A DNA stretch of 64,000 nucleotides, taken from the NCBI GenBank assembly GCA_963931925.1, contig OZ007573.1, positions 42,665,711-42,729,710 of the forward strand, given 5' to 3'. A model generated the notes under the pieces. It searched no databases. It had not been told where the DNA came from and was given only the letters and a program-made list of their open reading frames with translations. Every line of letters starts with the position of its first letter. Position 1 is the stretch's first letter. Shown piece by piece: positions 42,313-52,639 of the stretch. The stretch is from Onchidella celtica. Its lineage: Eukaryota > Mollusca > Gastropoda > Systellommatophora > Onchidiidae. The position numbers and the translations under genes were made by a program.

Positions 42313-44110
42313 ATGATGACAGTGACAATGATCCAGATTTCTTGCCCGTCAAAAGAAAAAAAAAGCGCACAGGCAGAATAAAGACATTGACCTAAGTCTA
42401 TATGCTTTGCTGGATAAGGACAAAGCCCTGATCGTTAATGGCAAAGGAAAACAAGATAAAGAAATATCAGGTGTGCATGGACTTTTACCAAGCTCCATCA
42501 AACATGGACCAGTGGACAGAGAAGTCTTGGAATTCACCAGATAAAAAACCACGGAAAAGGAAACACAATGAAAGCTCGTGGGAGAGAAACAATAGAAAAC
42601 TGTCAAAGAACAGTGGACAGGTCTATACAACATCGCGAGGGAAAGAAATGCCGGGACGGGTTATTGGAAGTGAATGTGGAGCCAGCTGCAGATTGAAATG
42701 TCACAGTAACTTCGCTGAAGTGGACAGAAAAACAATTTTTGAAGATTTTTGGGCTCTTCAAAATATTGACGCAAAAACAGTTCATACTCATAGTCAAATG
42801 TGTACAAAAATCACGATCACAGCAACCAAGCAAAGGCAACAAAAAATCACGAAGAGAGAATACATTTAATTATTCTCTTGTCAAGTCATTTTTACAAGTA
42901 AAAACCTACAAGAAGTTCTTCATACTGTGTTTGGCGCAATTAAAAAGTTGACGGAAACAGGTTTGGTGAAAGGTGATGTCAGAGGCAAGCACGGTGAGCA
43001 TAGAACCGTTGATGAAGACATTGTGACTGATGTTAAGGAGCATATCAAAAGTTTTCCAAGTGTACTATCACATTATTGTCGAAAGAGAACGGACAGACAA
43101 TACCTTGATCCAAGTTTGCCCATTACCACCATGACAGTACAAGCTATACAAAGAAAAATGTAAAGCCGATGGAGTTCCTTGTGCCAAAGAGTCAATGTAT
43201 AGAATATCTTTTACAGAGACTTTAAGATCTTTTTTCACCAACCCCAAAAACAGGTTCATCAGTGCCCTCATGGCCAAACATCAAGTTTTTACTATAAGCA
43301 GAAACTGGGGCTGTATACTGTATAACCTGATCATCTATAACTTAGCAACGAGTGATGCTTTCTGTCACATCTGGCCAGAAACTGTATCTTGGCAATGACC
43401 AAACCAGATCGCTTCTTGCATTCTAAGTTTCATTGAGGTGCAAACTCAGAAAGGCATTGCGAACATTCATGTGATTTCCGACAACTGTACAGATCAAAAT
43501 AGAAACAGGTACATGGCAACCATGAGTTGGTATGCGCTCAAGAAGTTTCACTCTTTGCAGAAAATAGAACACCGTTTTCTCGAAAAGGGTCATAGGGGGC
43601 CTACCTAGACAGAAAATGATTCAGTACACTCGGTCATCGCTAGCACTGCCAAAAATATCCCCACCGACACACCCGAACAACGGTCCACTTTGGTTTGTGG
43701 AACTCGTCGTGGTAGATTCCCATATATCGTGAAAGACATGACTGAAGCTGACTTTTACGATTTCAAGAAACTTTCAGCTGCCATCAAAAATTCGACAAAG
43801 CTGGTAACGGAGAGAAGGTACAATGGATGAAATAAAATGTCTCAATATTGCAAGATCAGACCAGACTGCACTGATAATCAAGTATGATTACATTGAGGAA
43901 CCAGTGAAGATTGACTTGTTGCGCGGCAAGAAGAAATGTGAACAAACCGAGATTCAGTTGGAAAAATTGCAATAGAAAACAGGAATAACAGAGACTAAGA
44001 AAGCAGATTTAGTTTCTTCGTGCAGAATGGGGCTGATGCCAACTGCATATCACAATTTCTTTCAGCAACTTCCCACAGTGGCAGTCCCGCAGGAAGAATC
44101 AACGAAGAAT
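42313..44110 (+). pseudogene. Decayed transposase-like gene of element B
   Basis: It begins with an acidic segment DDSDNDPDFLP (about 42315-42347). The frame 42438-42869 then has a cysteine-rich motif CGASCRLKC and IFEDFWALQ. After a shift, VRGKHGEHRTVDE and SHYCRKRTDRQYLD (42976-43110) appear, then YRISFTETLRSFFTNPKN (43198-43250), and later in other frames SDNCTDQNRNR (about 43478-43510), RFLEKGH, NDSVHSVIA and DFYDFKKLS. The order and motifs match a widespread, unnamed invertebrate protein family. SDNCxxQN and H/DSVH echo the fragment at 2241-3010. Its position between terminal repeats with target duplications makes a transposase role likely. At least five stops or shifts are present. Confidence 0.65.
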
Positions 44111-44831
44111 ACATAACACATGCACCCCCGGTATCTATTTTCAGCTGTCTGTTGATTCCATAGAGTTTATCAAACTGAAAATGTTCTTCATAGTAATTTT
44201 GCATCAGGTTCTTGCAAACTGTAGTGTACCCCTTGTCGATGGCCTCCTTTTGTTTAATTTCCTTGACTTAATTTTAGAAGATTTGAGAGAAGACACTATT
44301 TGTTAAAACGCGTGCATCCATCAAAAGGTGAGCAGTTAATCTTATTCAGGTAATTCAGACCACTTGGTTTGTTTTCATTTTGTAAATGGACAAATTTATT
44401 GCTCTTGTGTAAACATGATCAGGGATACGATTTAATAATTATTCTAAACCAGTGCAACGAGTGCATATTTTAGGAGCATAGTGAATAAAAAATTCAATTT
44501 CATTTGGTACAAGTGGCAAACTTCCACTGAGCCGTTTGCTTTATAAAAATGTGTCGATAATGATCGATGACTACATTATGTAATTTCCTTTACACAGTTA
44601 CCGCCTCAGTGAATATTCGGAATAGATGGCAAACCACTATGCAGTCGTTGCATTGATAAATTTACTGTACGCAGTAACTTTCCTTTGATTTATTTTCTCC
44701 AGACTGAACTTTCAAAACGAGGTGGGATGAAAGTTGTTAAGTACAATTTTTATTTCAAAAGTAATCATTATTGTGTCATTCCATAGACAATAAAACGTGG
44801 TTTTACCCACTTGAAGCCTTATTTTTCTTCA

Positions 44832-44966
44832 GTGCCACATTCCTGTACGTTTCAATTTTGCGTCACCCCTTCACGTTAATGGTTTAACAAATAAGGGCAA
44901 CAATCCTGTATGATGGATCATACCGGAAAGTTGCACTGAGAAATTTCAAGACACAATCCTGTAAGT
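44832..44966 (-). promoter_or_regulatory. Element B right subterminal motif array
   Basis: GTGCCACATTCCTGTACG (44832-44849) is the inverse of 42226-42243 (17 of 18). CAACAATCCTGTATG (about 44898-44912) is the inverse of 42107-42121. ACACAATCCTGTAAGT lies at 44951-44966. The array mirrors the left one. Confidence 0.6.
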
Positions 44967-45124
44967 CGCATTAAGGCCATTTTCGCCTATAATGTTACCT
45001 GTACGTTGAAGATCTGTTCATCGCATATATTTACATACTTCCATATCAAATATTGGCACTTTCTGACCAAAAATGTGTAAATGGTGAAGTTTTTTTGCTT
45101 CTCCTGTAAAATTTTGAAAAAAGG

Positions 45125-45153
45125 AGTTACCGGAGTGTTGCATCACAGCGACG
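45125..45153 (-). repeat. Element B right terminal inverted repeat
   Basis: Reverse complement of the left tip with one mismatch. The TTCTCCTGTAAAATTTTGA segment just inside (about 45099-45116) is shared with element A. Confidence 0.82.
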
Positions 45154-45157
45154 AACT

Positions 45158-45634
45158 GTTATTTTTTTAAAGTCATAAATTCTGTGTCTGACTGTATTTT
45201 TTTTTTTTAAAATATCAACCACATTAAGAGTACTAATAAAATATTGTGGGTACGGGAAAACTGAGCCGGATTTTTAATCCTATTGTTCAAAACTTCAAAG
45301 GTAGCTGTTAAAAGCTGTTGGAAGAATGAGCCGGTTTTTGGCATATCGATAATTAATTTTTCTAACGACCAGTCAACCTCTTCCGTTCACCACTTATCGA
45401 GACTGTTTCTTTGCTTTTTTTTTCTGGTGAATTTTGTAAGAATTAAATGCATGTAATTATAACAGCTGATTGAAACAGTCTTGATTCGTGTTGCCTCCTG
45501 CTCACCACGGTGGAGGGGGGGGGGGGGGTGGAAGTCGGATTTTGAGCAGGATAAATGTTATATTGAGAGCTATTAAAATCATGATAAAAATTGTTAAAAA
45601 ATATTAAAAGGGGCCTCAGAACTTGACGGGTAGC
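45158..45634. other. Flank between element B and LTR element 2
   Basis: On the minus strand this is the continuation of the MULE remnant after the LTR insertion: a few codons to a stop (about 45616), then AT-rich sequence. A G run lies at 45515-45528. Confidence 0.5.
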
Positions 45635-46750
45635 TGTCACAAATCCCAGACTGGGAGATGTAATAGTTTATGACAGGACGACAATCACGAACAAACAAGT
45701 TTAACACTTAACAAAACAACCCATCAGACTCACACATTTATTAAACATAATTATACATATAATAGCGCAATTACATACATTATATTATTGAAATGAACTG
45801 CCGTACAACGGCCTTATTCTCACACACACTCTCCCTCGGATCCACAATCCGGTAGTCACTCCTAAAGGCACTTCGGCCTCAGCCTCTCCCCTCAGGGTCT
45901 TAATAGTACATTAATGATTCACGGGCACCGCCGTCTCTCAACATCACCTTCCTATTGCCATACAACTTATCAGTTCACTCGCCCATCATCATGGCAATAA
46001 TATAGTATCTCATTCACTCTCATATCTACGTCCCTGTCCGTGGCCCGACTGCCACGACTTTATGTGCCTCTACTGTCCTGCACCGACAGTCTCACTTCTG
46101 GCCTATGTATGGCCTCCGGCCCTATGCTGGCCTATCACTTGTGCTCATCGAGGTGGCTCTTCGGCCCGTCCCCGACACCTACAAGAATAACATTACATTG
46201 GTATAATACCCTACCATTTCTATTCACTCCACCTCTCCTTACAATCCATGAAGCGTACACACACTAGTTCACCTTTCACTCACCACACATCTTACGGTAA
46301 CACACCTCCATCGGAGTACACACTACTCACTCGCGCTACAAATCCATGAACTCACTTTCATCTATCGCTCGTGGCGCACATTGCTATATCCAATATCAAG
46401 GACTTCCACATTCCTCACATATACTTATTTACATCATGGTAATAGACGAATATAATATAATACATCAATCATAATAATCAATCAACGTTCTACATACCAG
46501 TCATTACTGGAAAGACTCTCTCCCTAGTCTTCTCGACTGCTCCCTTTATGTCCGCCCGATGGGCTCTTATTCACAGGTCCGATCCGTAGGACCTTCTAAC
46601 TTGCAGTGATAGTAATACCGCGCTTTCGCCTCATTCAGACCCCCCCACTACTCACAACAGCACGCTTAACTTGCTGTCTACTGTGAGCCCTTCTTACTCT
46701 ACACCCGCTCTGTAGCAATCCCCTTAATTGCACTCACTCCACTCGTGACA
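45635..46750 (-). repeat. 3' LTR of element 2
   Basis: 1116 bp. The neighbouring polypurine tract, on the minus strand, is GGGGTGGGGGATGA (46751-46764). Confidence 0.92.
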
Positions 46751-47106
46751 TCATCCCCCACCCCAAAAAAATTAATGCAATTAATTTCAAATCGCATCAA
46801 GATGACTGTCAACGAGTGAGCGTGAGCACTACCTACACCAAAAAAACTGACCTAGCAGTTCCCCTAGTATATAGAATACCGAAATCAGGGGAAAATATGG
46901 GGATCAATATGGCCTGCAATATGCATATATGTGTCACATCATGAATAGCTAACTAACCACAATACTTAATACAGAATCAAAAACCATTCAACCTATCAAC
47001 CATTCTTCATATCATATTTATAATGTCACTATTTTAAAGTCGACTTATTCACACAGATCCTGTCAATGTTCCTGTCCTCCGATGTATAAGCTCCTGAAAT
47101 CTTGCC
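46751..47106 (-). other. 3' untranslated region of element 2
   Basis: No frame; homologous to the same part of element 1 (34884-35321). Confidence 0.7.
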
Positions 47107-47935
47107 CTAGGCTCGACTAAGGTAGTCGGCGATATGATTGCTGGTTCCTGGAATTGGTTGAATAACGAAGGTATACGGCTGCAAAGCCAATGCCCATCTA
47201 GACAAGCGTGGGCTGGACGAACGATTCTTCGACAAAAATGTCAGTGGCTTGTGGTCTGTCTGGATACAAAATTCTCGTCCCATGAGATAACGTCCTAGTT
47301 TCTGGACGGACCAGACAATGGCAAGACACTCACGCTCTATCACAGAATACTTTCTTTCTCTCTGCAATAACTTCCTACTGACATAACATACAGGATGGAG
47401 ACATTCGTTCTTCTGATGTAGAAGACAAGCGCCGACACCAGAGTCCGACGCATCCGTTCTGAGGATAAAATTAGATCGAAAATCGGGTAATATCAGAATG
47501 GGTGACGATGATAATGCTGTCACCAAATTATCAAATGCTGTCTGACATTCAGACGTCCACTGGACCTTATCGGGTTGTCCCTTCTTAGTAAGGTCAGTAA
47601 GAGAAGATGACAAGGAGGAAAAATTTGGAATGAACTTTCTGTAATAATTTAAAATTCCCACTAAGCTTCTGACTTGTTTCTTTGTTTTAGGGATTTGCAA
47701 TCCTACTAACTTGTCAATTTTTGTTACTTCAGGTCTCTGAACACCTCTACCCACAATATGTCCTAAGAATACTATCTCTGGACATGCCAAATCCATCTTT
47801 GCGGGTTTAGCAGTTAACCCAAAATGACGTAATCGTTGAAAAATTACTGTTAGTGTCTGAATATGATCAGACCATGTCGACGTATGGCATGCTATATCAT
47901 CAAAGAATGACACGACATTAGGTATGTCCTTCAAC
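47107..47935 (-). CDS. Partial reverse transcriptase plus RNase H, element 2
   Basis: On the minus strand it starts at a deletion junction and reads LKDIPNVVSFFDDIA; FFDD (47896-47907) is the catalytic (Y/F)xDD box of RT. RT C-terminal motifs and RNase H follow as in element 1 (RTDASD, ERECLAIVW, TDHKPL, NHIADYLSRA). The fingers and first palm motifs are absent, so RT cannot be active. No frameshift occurs at the site where element 1 has its 5-bp duplication. Overlapping codons upstream of 47935 are in the frame of the neighbouring integrase part and are not counted here. Confidence 0.88.
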
Positions 47936-48850
47936 ACCAGTATGAGAATACAGATACTCTGGTCTCTCATGAAATCTCTGCATCCTATCAACGTGGAAAA
48001 CCTTAACTGATCCATCAATGTGGATAGCGTAATCTACCTTCGAAACAACTCGCTCAATAACATAAGGACCTTTCCATGTCATCAATAACTTATTATGGTC
48101 CGTAGGTAACAACAGCAGAACCTTGTCTCCTGGCTTAAAAATTCTCAGTTTGGACCCTCTATCTTTATAGTCTTTTGCTCTTTTCGAAGCGATACCAGAA
48201 GCTTCTTCTGCTATAGTGCGCGCCGAAGATAATCTTTCTCTTAAATCAACAAGGTCTATCGAAACCTTTTTAAACGGTTCCGAAACCGTGGGGATCTTTT
48301 GAAGAGGAGCCTGGGGTGTACGACCCTTATGCGTCGTCTTTTGGCACGCACTGCACGTCTTACAATATAGCCGTACATCTCTGTATACTGACGGCCAATA
48401 AAAATCTTTCAGAACCCTTTGCTTGGTTCCCGCACTTCCCACATGATCCGCTAATGGAACATCATGGGCCAGACGCAATACTGTAGCAATTAACGACCGT
48501 GGCACGACGACCTGCTTTTGAACGGAAGCCGCTGTGACGTACATACGGAACAGAATGCCCCCCTGGACAAAAAAAGAAGATGACCCGTTTTTATATTTCC
48601 TCGTTTTCTCGGTTCGCGCTTCCCCAAAACATGGGTTTAGTGATGGGTCCTCCCTTTGTAATCTCGCCAAGCGCTCTGGCGTGATATCTAGGTTGATCGC
48701 TGGCGTCGCCAAAGGTCTAATCTTATCTCTATCAGCTACCCGTCGACGTGTTTCGACCGCGGCGCAAAAGTCAATACCTTTTGATTGCGACCATGCTTGC
48801 ACGTTCTCATCGGAAGGGGAAACTACTCGTGATACATTCCCAATGATGAG
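47918..48850 (-). CDS. Pol middle part, element 2: integrase with core deleted
   Basis: After the pol stop at 48851-48853 the frame stays open. It contains the HHCC zinc module (HDVPLADH ... CKTCSACQ) and FKKVSIDLV, then jumps to DLRERLSSARTIAEEAS and the WKGPY C-terminal module. Compared with element 1, 528 bp (176 codons) are missing between two copies of ACCTTGTTG, taking the second Asp and the Glu of the catalytic triad. The reading frame is kept across the deletion. The frame ends at 47918 just after the RT deletion junction. Confidence 0.88.
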   Translation of the reverse strand, partial: LIIGNVSRVVSPSDENVQAWSQSKGIDFCAAVETRRRVADRDKIRPLATPAINLDITPERLARLQREDPSLNPCFGEARTEKTRKYKNGSSSFFVQGGILFRMYVTAASVQKQVVVPRSLIATVLRLAHDVPLADHVGSAGTKQRVLKDFYWPSVYRDVRLYCKTCSACQKTTHKGRTPQAPLQKIPTVSEPFKKVSIDLVDLRERLSSARTIAEEASGIASKRAKDYKDRGSKLRIFKPGDKVLLLLPTDHNKLLMTWKGPYVIERVVSKVDYAIHIDGSVKVFHVDRMQRFHERPEYLYSHTGVEGHT

Positions 48851-49350
48851 CTAGGCGCCTGGAAAACAACCAACGACTGCTTCGACTTCCCCGCTAAGGA
48901 AAGGTGTATCTATGATTATTCTTGCCATGGGTAATTTCTCAATGGCCCCCGAAAATTGGATGCACGGGACAGTCTCACCTGTAAGCTGTGAATCCCGAAT
49001 GCAGTCCCTATGCACTCCCACAACGGTAGATCCTGTATCTCGTAAAACCGAGACCGGTTCGTCCCCAACAAACCCCGGATAAACCCTAAGACCACCTCCT
49101 GTATTACATGAATTTATAACGGGGATCTTTCTCCCACAAGGTAAAACACCGGAAGATAATAACTTCTCACAACTGGGACACTTAGAATACTGTCCGCCTC
49201 CGTTGTCCGATGTAACACACGCAGCCGCATGATGAAATTTATTTGGGGAACATGGACTGGAGCTACTGTCCACGTTCGCCGCTATCCTACCTGCAGGGCA
49301 GTTCACGCTGATGTGATCTGCTCTTCCTTCCGCAGTTCCAACACTTCGCG
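48851..49350 (-). CDS. Second zinc knuckle and protease part, element 2
   Basis: The frame follows the 4-bp duplication and reads ADHISVNCPAG, then CPSCEKLLSSGVLPCG and the protease motif RDTGST. It ends at a TAG at 48851-48853 where element 1 has CAG, a single C-to-T change. Confidence 0.85.
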
Positions 49351-50567
49351 GCCCTACACTCGCGTGAAAAGTGACCCACGCGTCCGCAAGTCCAACACTC
49401 CGCTCCCTGTGCTGCAATAGGCCTGGGTCCCCGTGACCCCTCGCGACCGGAACTAGAATCCCTATGCCGTCGGTCATCGGCAAAGGTCACAAGTCGCCCC
49501 CGGCCATTACCGCGACCTAGCCCTCCTGCTCGGTCAAACTTACCGGATCCATATGCCGGTGATTGGTGATAGCCCCTATGCTGCCCCTGGGCTTGCCCAC
49601 TATAGGCACCACGCTGACGCGACCTGTCCCTAAGTCCTGCCGGCGACCCCTCGACAACGGCGACGTACCCAGCATCTTGGACGTACGCCCTGGCGACTGG
49701 TTTGGACGGATGTGCCGTACGGTATGCTTCCGCCAACTTAGACGCCTCCTGCACCGTCGCGGGTTCGTTCTCTTTCAGGAAAGCCACCAGATCTTTGTGG
49801 CACGACGCGTACAGCTGGTCACGGATCATTAAGTCTTTCAGTTTAGCAAAATCCGTGCCCACATGCGCCAAGTCTACCCAGTTCGCGAAATACTCCGTTA
49901 GTCTCGCGACGAAGGCAGCAAAGTCCTCCCTGGTATCTGCACGTGCTCGCCTAAACTGCTCCCGGAAATATTCCTCGGTACGCGCAAATCGGCGAAGCAG
50001 CAAAGCCTTCAGCTTATCGTAATCTTGCACGTCTTCGCGCTGTAGCTCTTTAAAGTAGGTTAACGCTCGTCCCTGCAACAGAGACGCCAGGTACGTGGCC
50101 CATAATTCCTTATTTTCCCCCCATTGCAATTGTGCGTTCAGTTCGAACCTGTAAAGGAAGGCGTCTATGTCGTCCTTCCGGTCGTCGAACGTAGGGAGCT
50201 TAATCCTAACGCCACCCTTATTGTGTACCTGCCGCTCAGCCGTTTCCGCTGGCGTATTCTTCTTGAGTTCTAACTCCGCAATCTTTACTTGCGCCTCTAT
50301 CTCCTTTAACCTTATCTCTTGCTGCTTAAACTCCCTTTCCTGTTGCTGAGCCTCTAACTCCTTTAACTTAAACTCTCTTTCCTGTTCCTTATCCTTAGCC
50401 TCTCTTTCTTCTTCTCCCTGTCGCTCTTGAGCCTCTTTTTCTCGCTCTCTATCCTTAGCACGCTCATCGCGCAAATCCGCCTGCTGTTCTTTAATCCAGC
50501 CGCGTAGCTCCTCTCCCTCCAGGCCAAGTTCCTTACCCAACTTCATTAGTTGTTGGAGTTCCGCCAT
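49287..50567 (-). CDS. Gag of element 2
   Basis: The ATG at 50567 starts MAELQQLMKLGKELGLEG. Residues 30-110 are a charged coiled-coil region (RDEREREKEAQER-like), longer and intact compared with element 1. The capsid region (FELNAQLQWGENK, LLRRFARTEEYFREQF) and a Gly/Arg-rich segment follow. The first knuckle CWTCGRVGHFSREC is intact; the second begins CWNCGR and is broken by a duplicated 4-bp GAAG (about 49325-49335), giving an off-frame tail. Most of gag could still be made, so this copy could supply gag. Confidence 0.88.
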   Translation of the reverse strand: MAELQQLMKLGKELGLEGEELRGWIKEQQADLRDERAKDREREKEAQERQGEEEREAKDKEQEREFKLKELEAQQQEREFKQQEIRLKEIEAQVKIAELELKKNTPAETAERQVHNKGGVRIKLPTFDDRKDDIDAFLYRFELNAQLQWGENKELWATYLASLLQGRALTYFKELQREDVQDYDKLKALLLRRFARTEEYFREQFRRARADTREDFAAFVARLTEYFANWVDLAHVGTDFAKLKDLMIRDQLYASCHKDLVAFLKENEPATVQEASKLAEAYRTAHPSKPVARAYVQDAGYVAVVEGSPAGLRDRSRQRGAYSGQAQGQHRGYHQSPAYGSGKFDRAGGLGRGNGRGRLVTFADDRRHRDSSSGREGSRGPRPIAAQGAECWTCGRVGHFSRECRAAKCWNCGRKSRSHQRELPCR

Positions 50568-51504
50568 TTCACAGGTTTATGGTTATGGTATATATTTAAA
50601 AAAACGGCTAACCTGTCGGTATGATAACTAACGACACGACCAGAGACCTGAGATCACACCAGATATAACAATACCCGGTTGTCTCAAATACAATTCAGAA
50701 ATCTACCTTTACAGCACAACTAATTCTATATCTATAAAATGCCTAGCACTATTAATTATAAAAAGAAACTAGAAACGACAAGAATGAAGAAATACAGTAG
50801 AAGGACCACAAGTACGTCAAGGACAACGAACCAGACTAGAACAAAGCTTCTACAAAAAAAAACTATAATGGAAAAAAAATGCAACCTACTACGCCGATTA
50901 CACAACACGGTACGAACAAGAACAGAGTCTGAAAAAAAAGAACGTATCTACAAATAGGGAAGAGAAGGACAAGAGAAACGTCTTCCTAAAACAACGAGGA
51001 AGATAGAACGCTACAATCTAAACAAAAATACAGGTCCCTACAGAACTGTTCGCTGTGATGAACGAAGTTCCTAGATTAGCCCACCTCCCGAAGAGGACAA
51101 ACTACGCCCACCACAGCAAACCCGCGCCACCGCCCGTACAACCTATAACGACAACAAAAACAGCAAAAACAGGGAAAAAGACAGATTAAAGGGACAGCCC
51201 ACAATCCAGGGCACAAAATTTTCACTTAACTTTTCTGACTATAACCTCTCCCCTTGTCTCGGAGCTCTGGCTGCTTGTCTCCCCAGGCTGCACGCACACT
51301 CTGCAGAAATTTAAGTACACATTAATACATATTCATCAAAATACATGCATCAATACATATTATAATTCATAAACATACATAAATCATATCCTCGTGAAAT
51401 TTCCATTCATCCCACGAACAAAGACAACAGCATGAATTCCTAGCACAACAGAAAAACAACTAGATATAACGAATACACAATGTCAAAATGACCACAGGTA
51501 AACA
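50568..51504 (-). other. Leader of element 2
   Basis: No gene; homologous to 30025-30938. Confidence 0.65.
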
Positions 51505-51517
51505 GGACGAGCCCCCA
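51505..51517 (-). promoter_or_regulatory. Primer-binding site of element 2
   Basis: Minus strand TGGGGGCTCGTCC, one base from the LTR end. Single copy, tRNA-Pro type. Confidence 0.85.
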
Positions 51518-51518
51518 G

Positions 51519-52634
51519 TGTCACAAATCCCAGACTGGGAGATGTAATAGTTTATGACAGGACGACAATCACGAACAAACAAGTTTAACACTTAACAAAA
51601 CAACCCATCAGACTCACACATTTATTAAACATAATTATACATATAATAGCGCAATTACATACATTATATTATTGAAATGAACTGCCGTACAACGGCCTTA
51701 TTCTCACACACACTCTCCCTCGGATCCACAATCCGGTAGTCACTCCTAAAGGCACTTCGGCCTCAGCCTCTCCCCTCAGGGTCTTAATAGTACATTAATG
51801 ATTCACGGGCACCGCCGTCTCTCAACATCACCTTCCTATTGCCATACAACTTATCAGTTCACTCGCCCATCATCATGGCAATAATATAGTATCTCATTCA
51901 CTCTCATATCTACGTCCCTGTCCGTGGCCCGACTGCCACGACTTTATGTGCCTCTACTGTCCTGCACCGACAGTCTCACTTCTGGCCTATGTATGGCCTC
52001 CGGCCCTATGCTGGCCTATCACTTGTGCTCATCGAGGTGGCTCTTCGGCCCGTCCCCGACACCTACAAGAATAACATTACATTGGTATAATACCCTACCA
52101 TTTCTATTCACTCCACCTCTCCTTACAATCCATGAAGCGTGCACACACTAGTTCACCTTTCACTCACCACACATCTTACGGTAACACACCTCCATCGGAG
52201 TACACACTACTCACTCGCGCTACAAATCCATGAACTCACTTTCATCTATCGCTCGTGGCGCACATTGCTATATCCAATATCAAGGACTTCCACATTCCTC
52301 ACATATACTTATTTACATCATGGTAATAGACGAATATAATATAATACATCAATCATAATAATCAATCAACGTTCTACATACCAGTCATTACTGGAAAGAC
52401 TCTCTCCCTAGTCTTCTCGACTGCTCCCTTTATGTCCGCCCGATGGGCTCTTATTCACAGGTCCGATCCGTAGGACCTTCTAACTTGCAGTGATAGTAAT
52501 ACCGCGCTTTCGCCTCATTCAGACCCCCCCACTACTCACAACAGCACGCTTAACTTGCTGTCTACTGTGAGCCCTTCTTACTCTACACCCGCTCTGTAGC
52601 AATCCCCTTAATTGCACTCACTCCACTCGTGACA
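51519..52634 (-). repeat. 5' LTR of element 2
   Basis: 1116 bp, nearly identical to 45635-46750, followed by the GTAGC duplication at 52635-52639. Confidence 0.92.
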
Positions 52635-52639
52635 GTAGC

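Larger units (their letters stand above)
41902..45153 (+). mobile_element. Element B: DNA transposon with CGTCG tips and transposase remains, 3.25 kb
   Basis: The left tip CGTCGGTGTGATGCAACACT then CCGGTAACT (41902-41930) is mirrored by the right end 45125-45153 with one mismatch. A T run follows inside on both sides. AACT flanks both tips (41898-41901, 45154-45157), a 4-bp target duplication. Mirrored subterminal arrays of TACAGGATTGT-like motifs lie at 42052-42243 and 44832-44966. The inside holds a decayed gene. A 4-bp duplication without fixed sequence would suit the Sola superfamily, among others, but I cannot assign it. Confidence 0.8.
45635..52634 (-). mobile_element. Gypsy-type LTR retrotransposon 2 (Gmr1-like order), 7.0 kb, minus strand
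   Basis: Two 1116-bp LTRs (45635-46750 and 51519-52634) appear to differ at one base (46256 A versus 52140 G). GTAGC lies on both sides (45630-45634, 52635-52639). The order of domains equals element 1. Damage: a 4-bp duplication in the second zinc knuckle, a stop in pol, deletion of the integrase core and deletion of the N-terminal RT. Near-identical LTRs imply a recent insertion. Confidence 0.93.

Noticed and set aside
42438..42869. Intact host gene
   Set aside because: The homologous motifs continue downstream in other frames with stops, and the whole lies between transposon ends.
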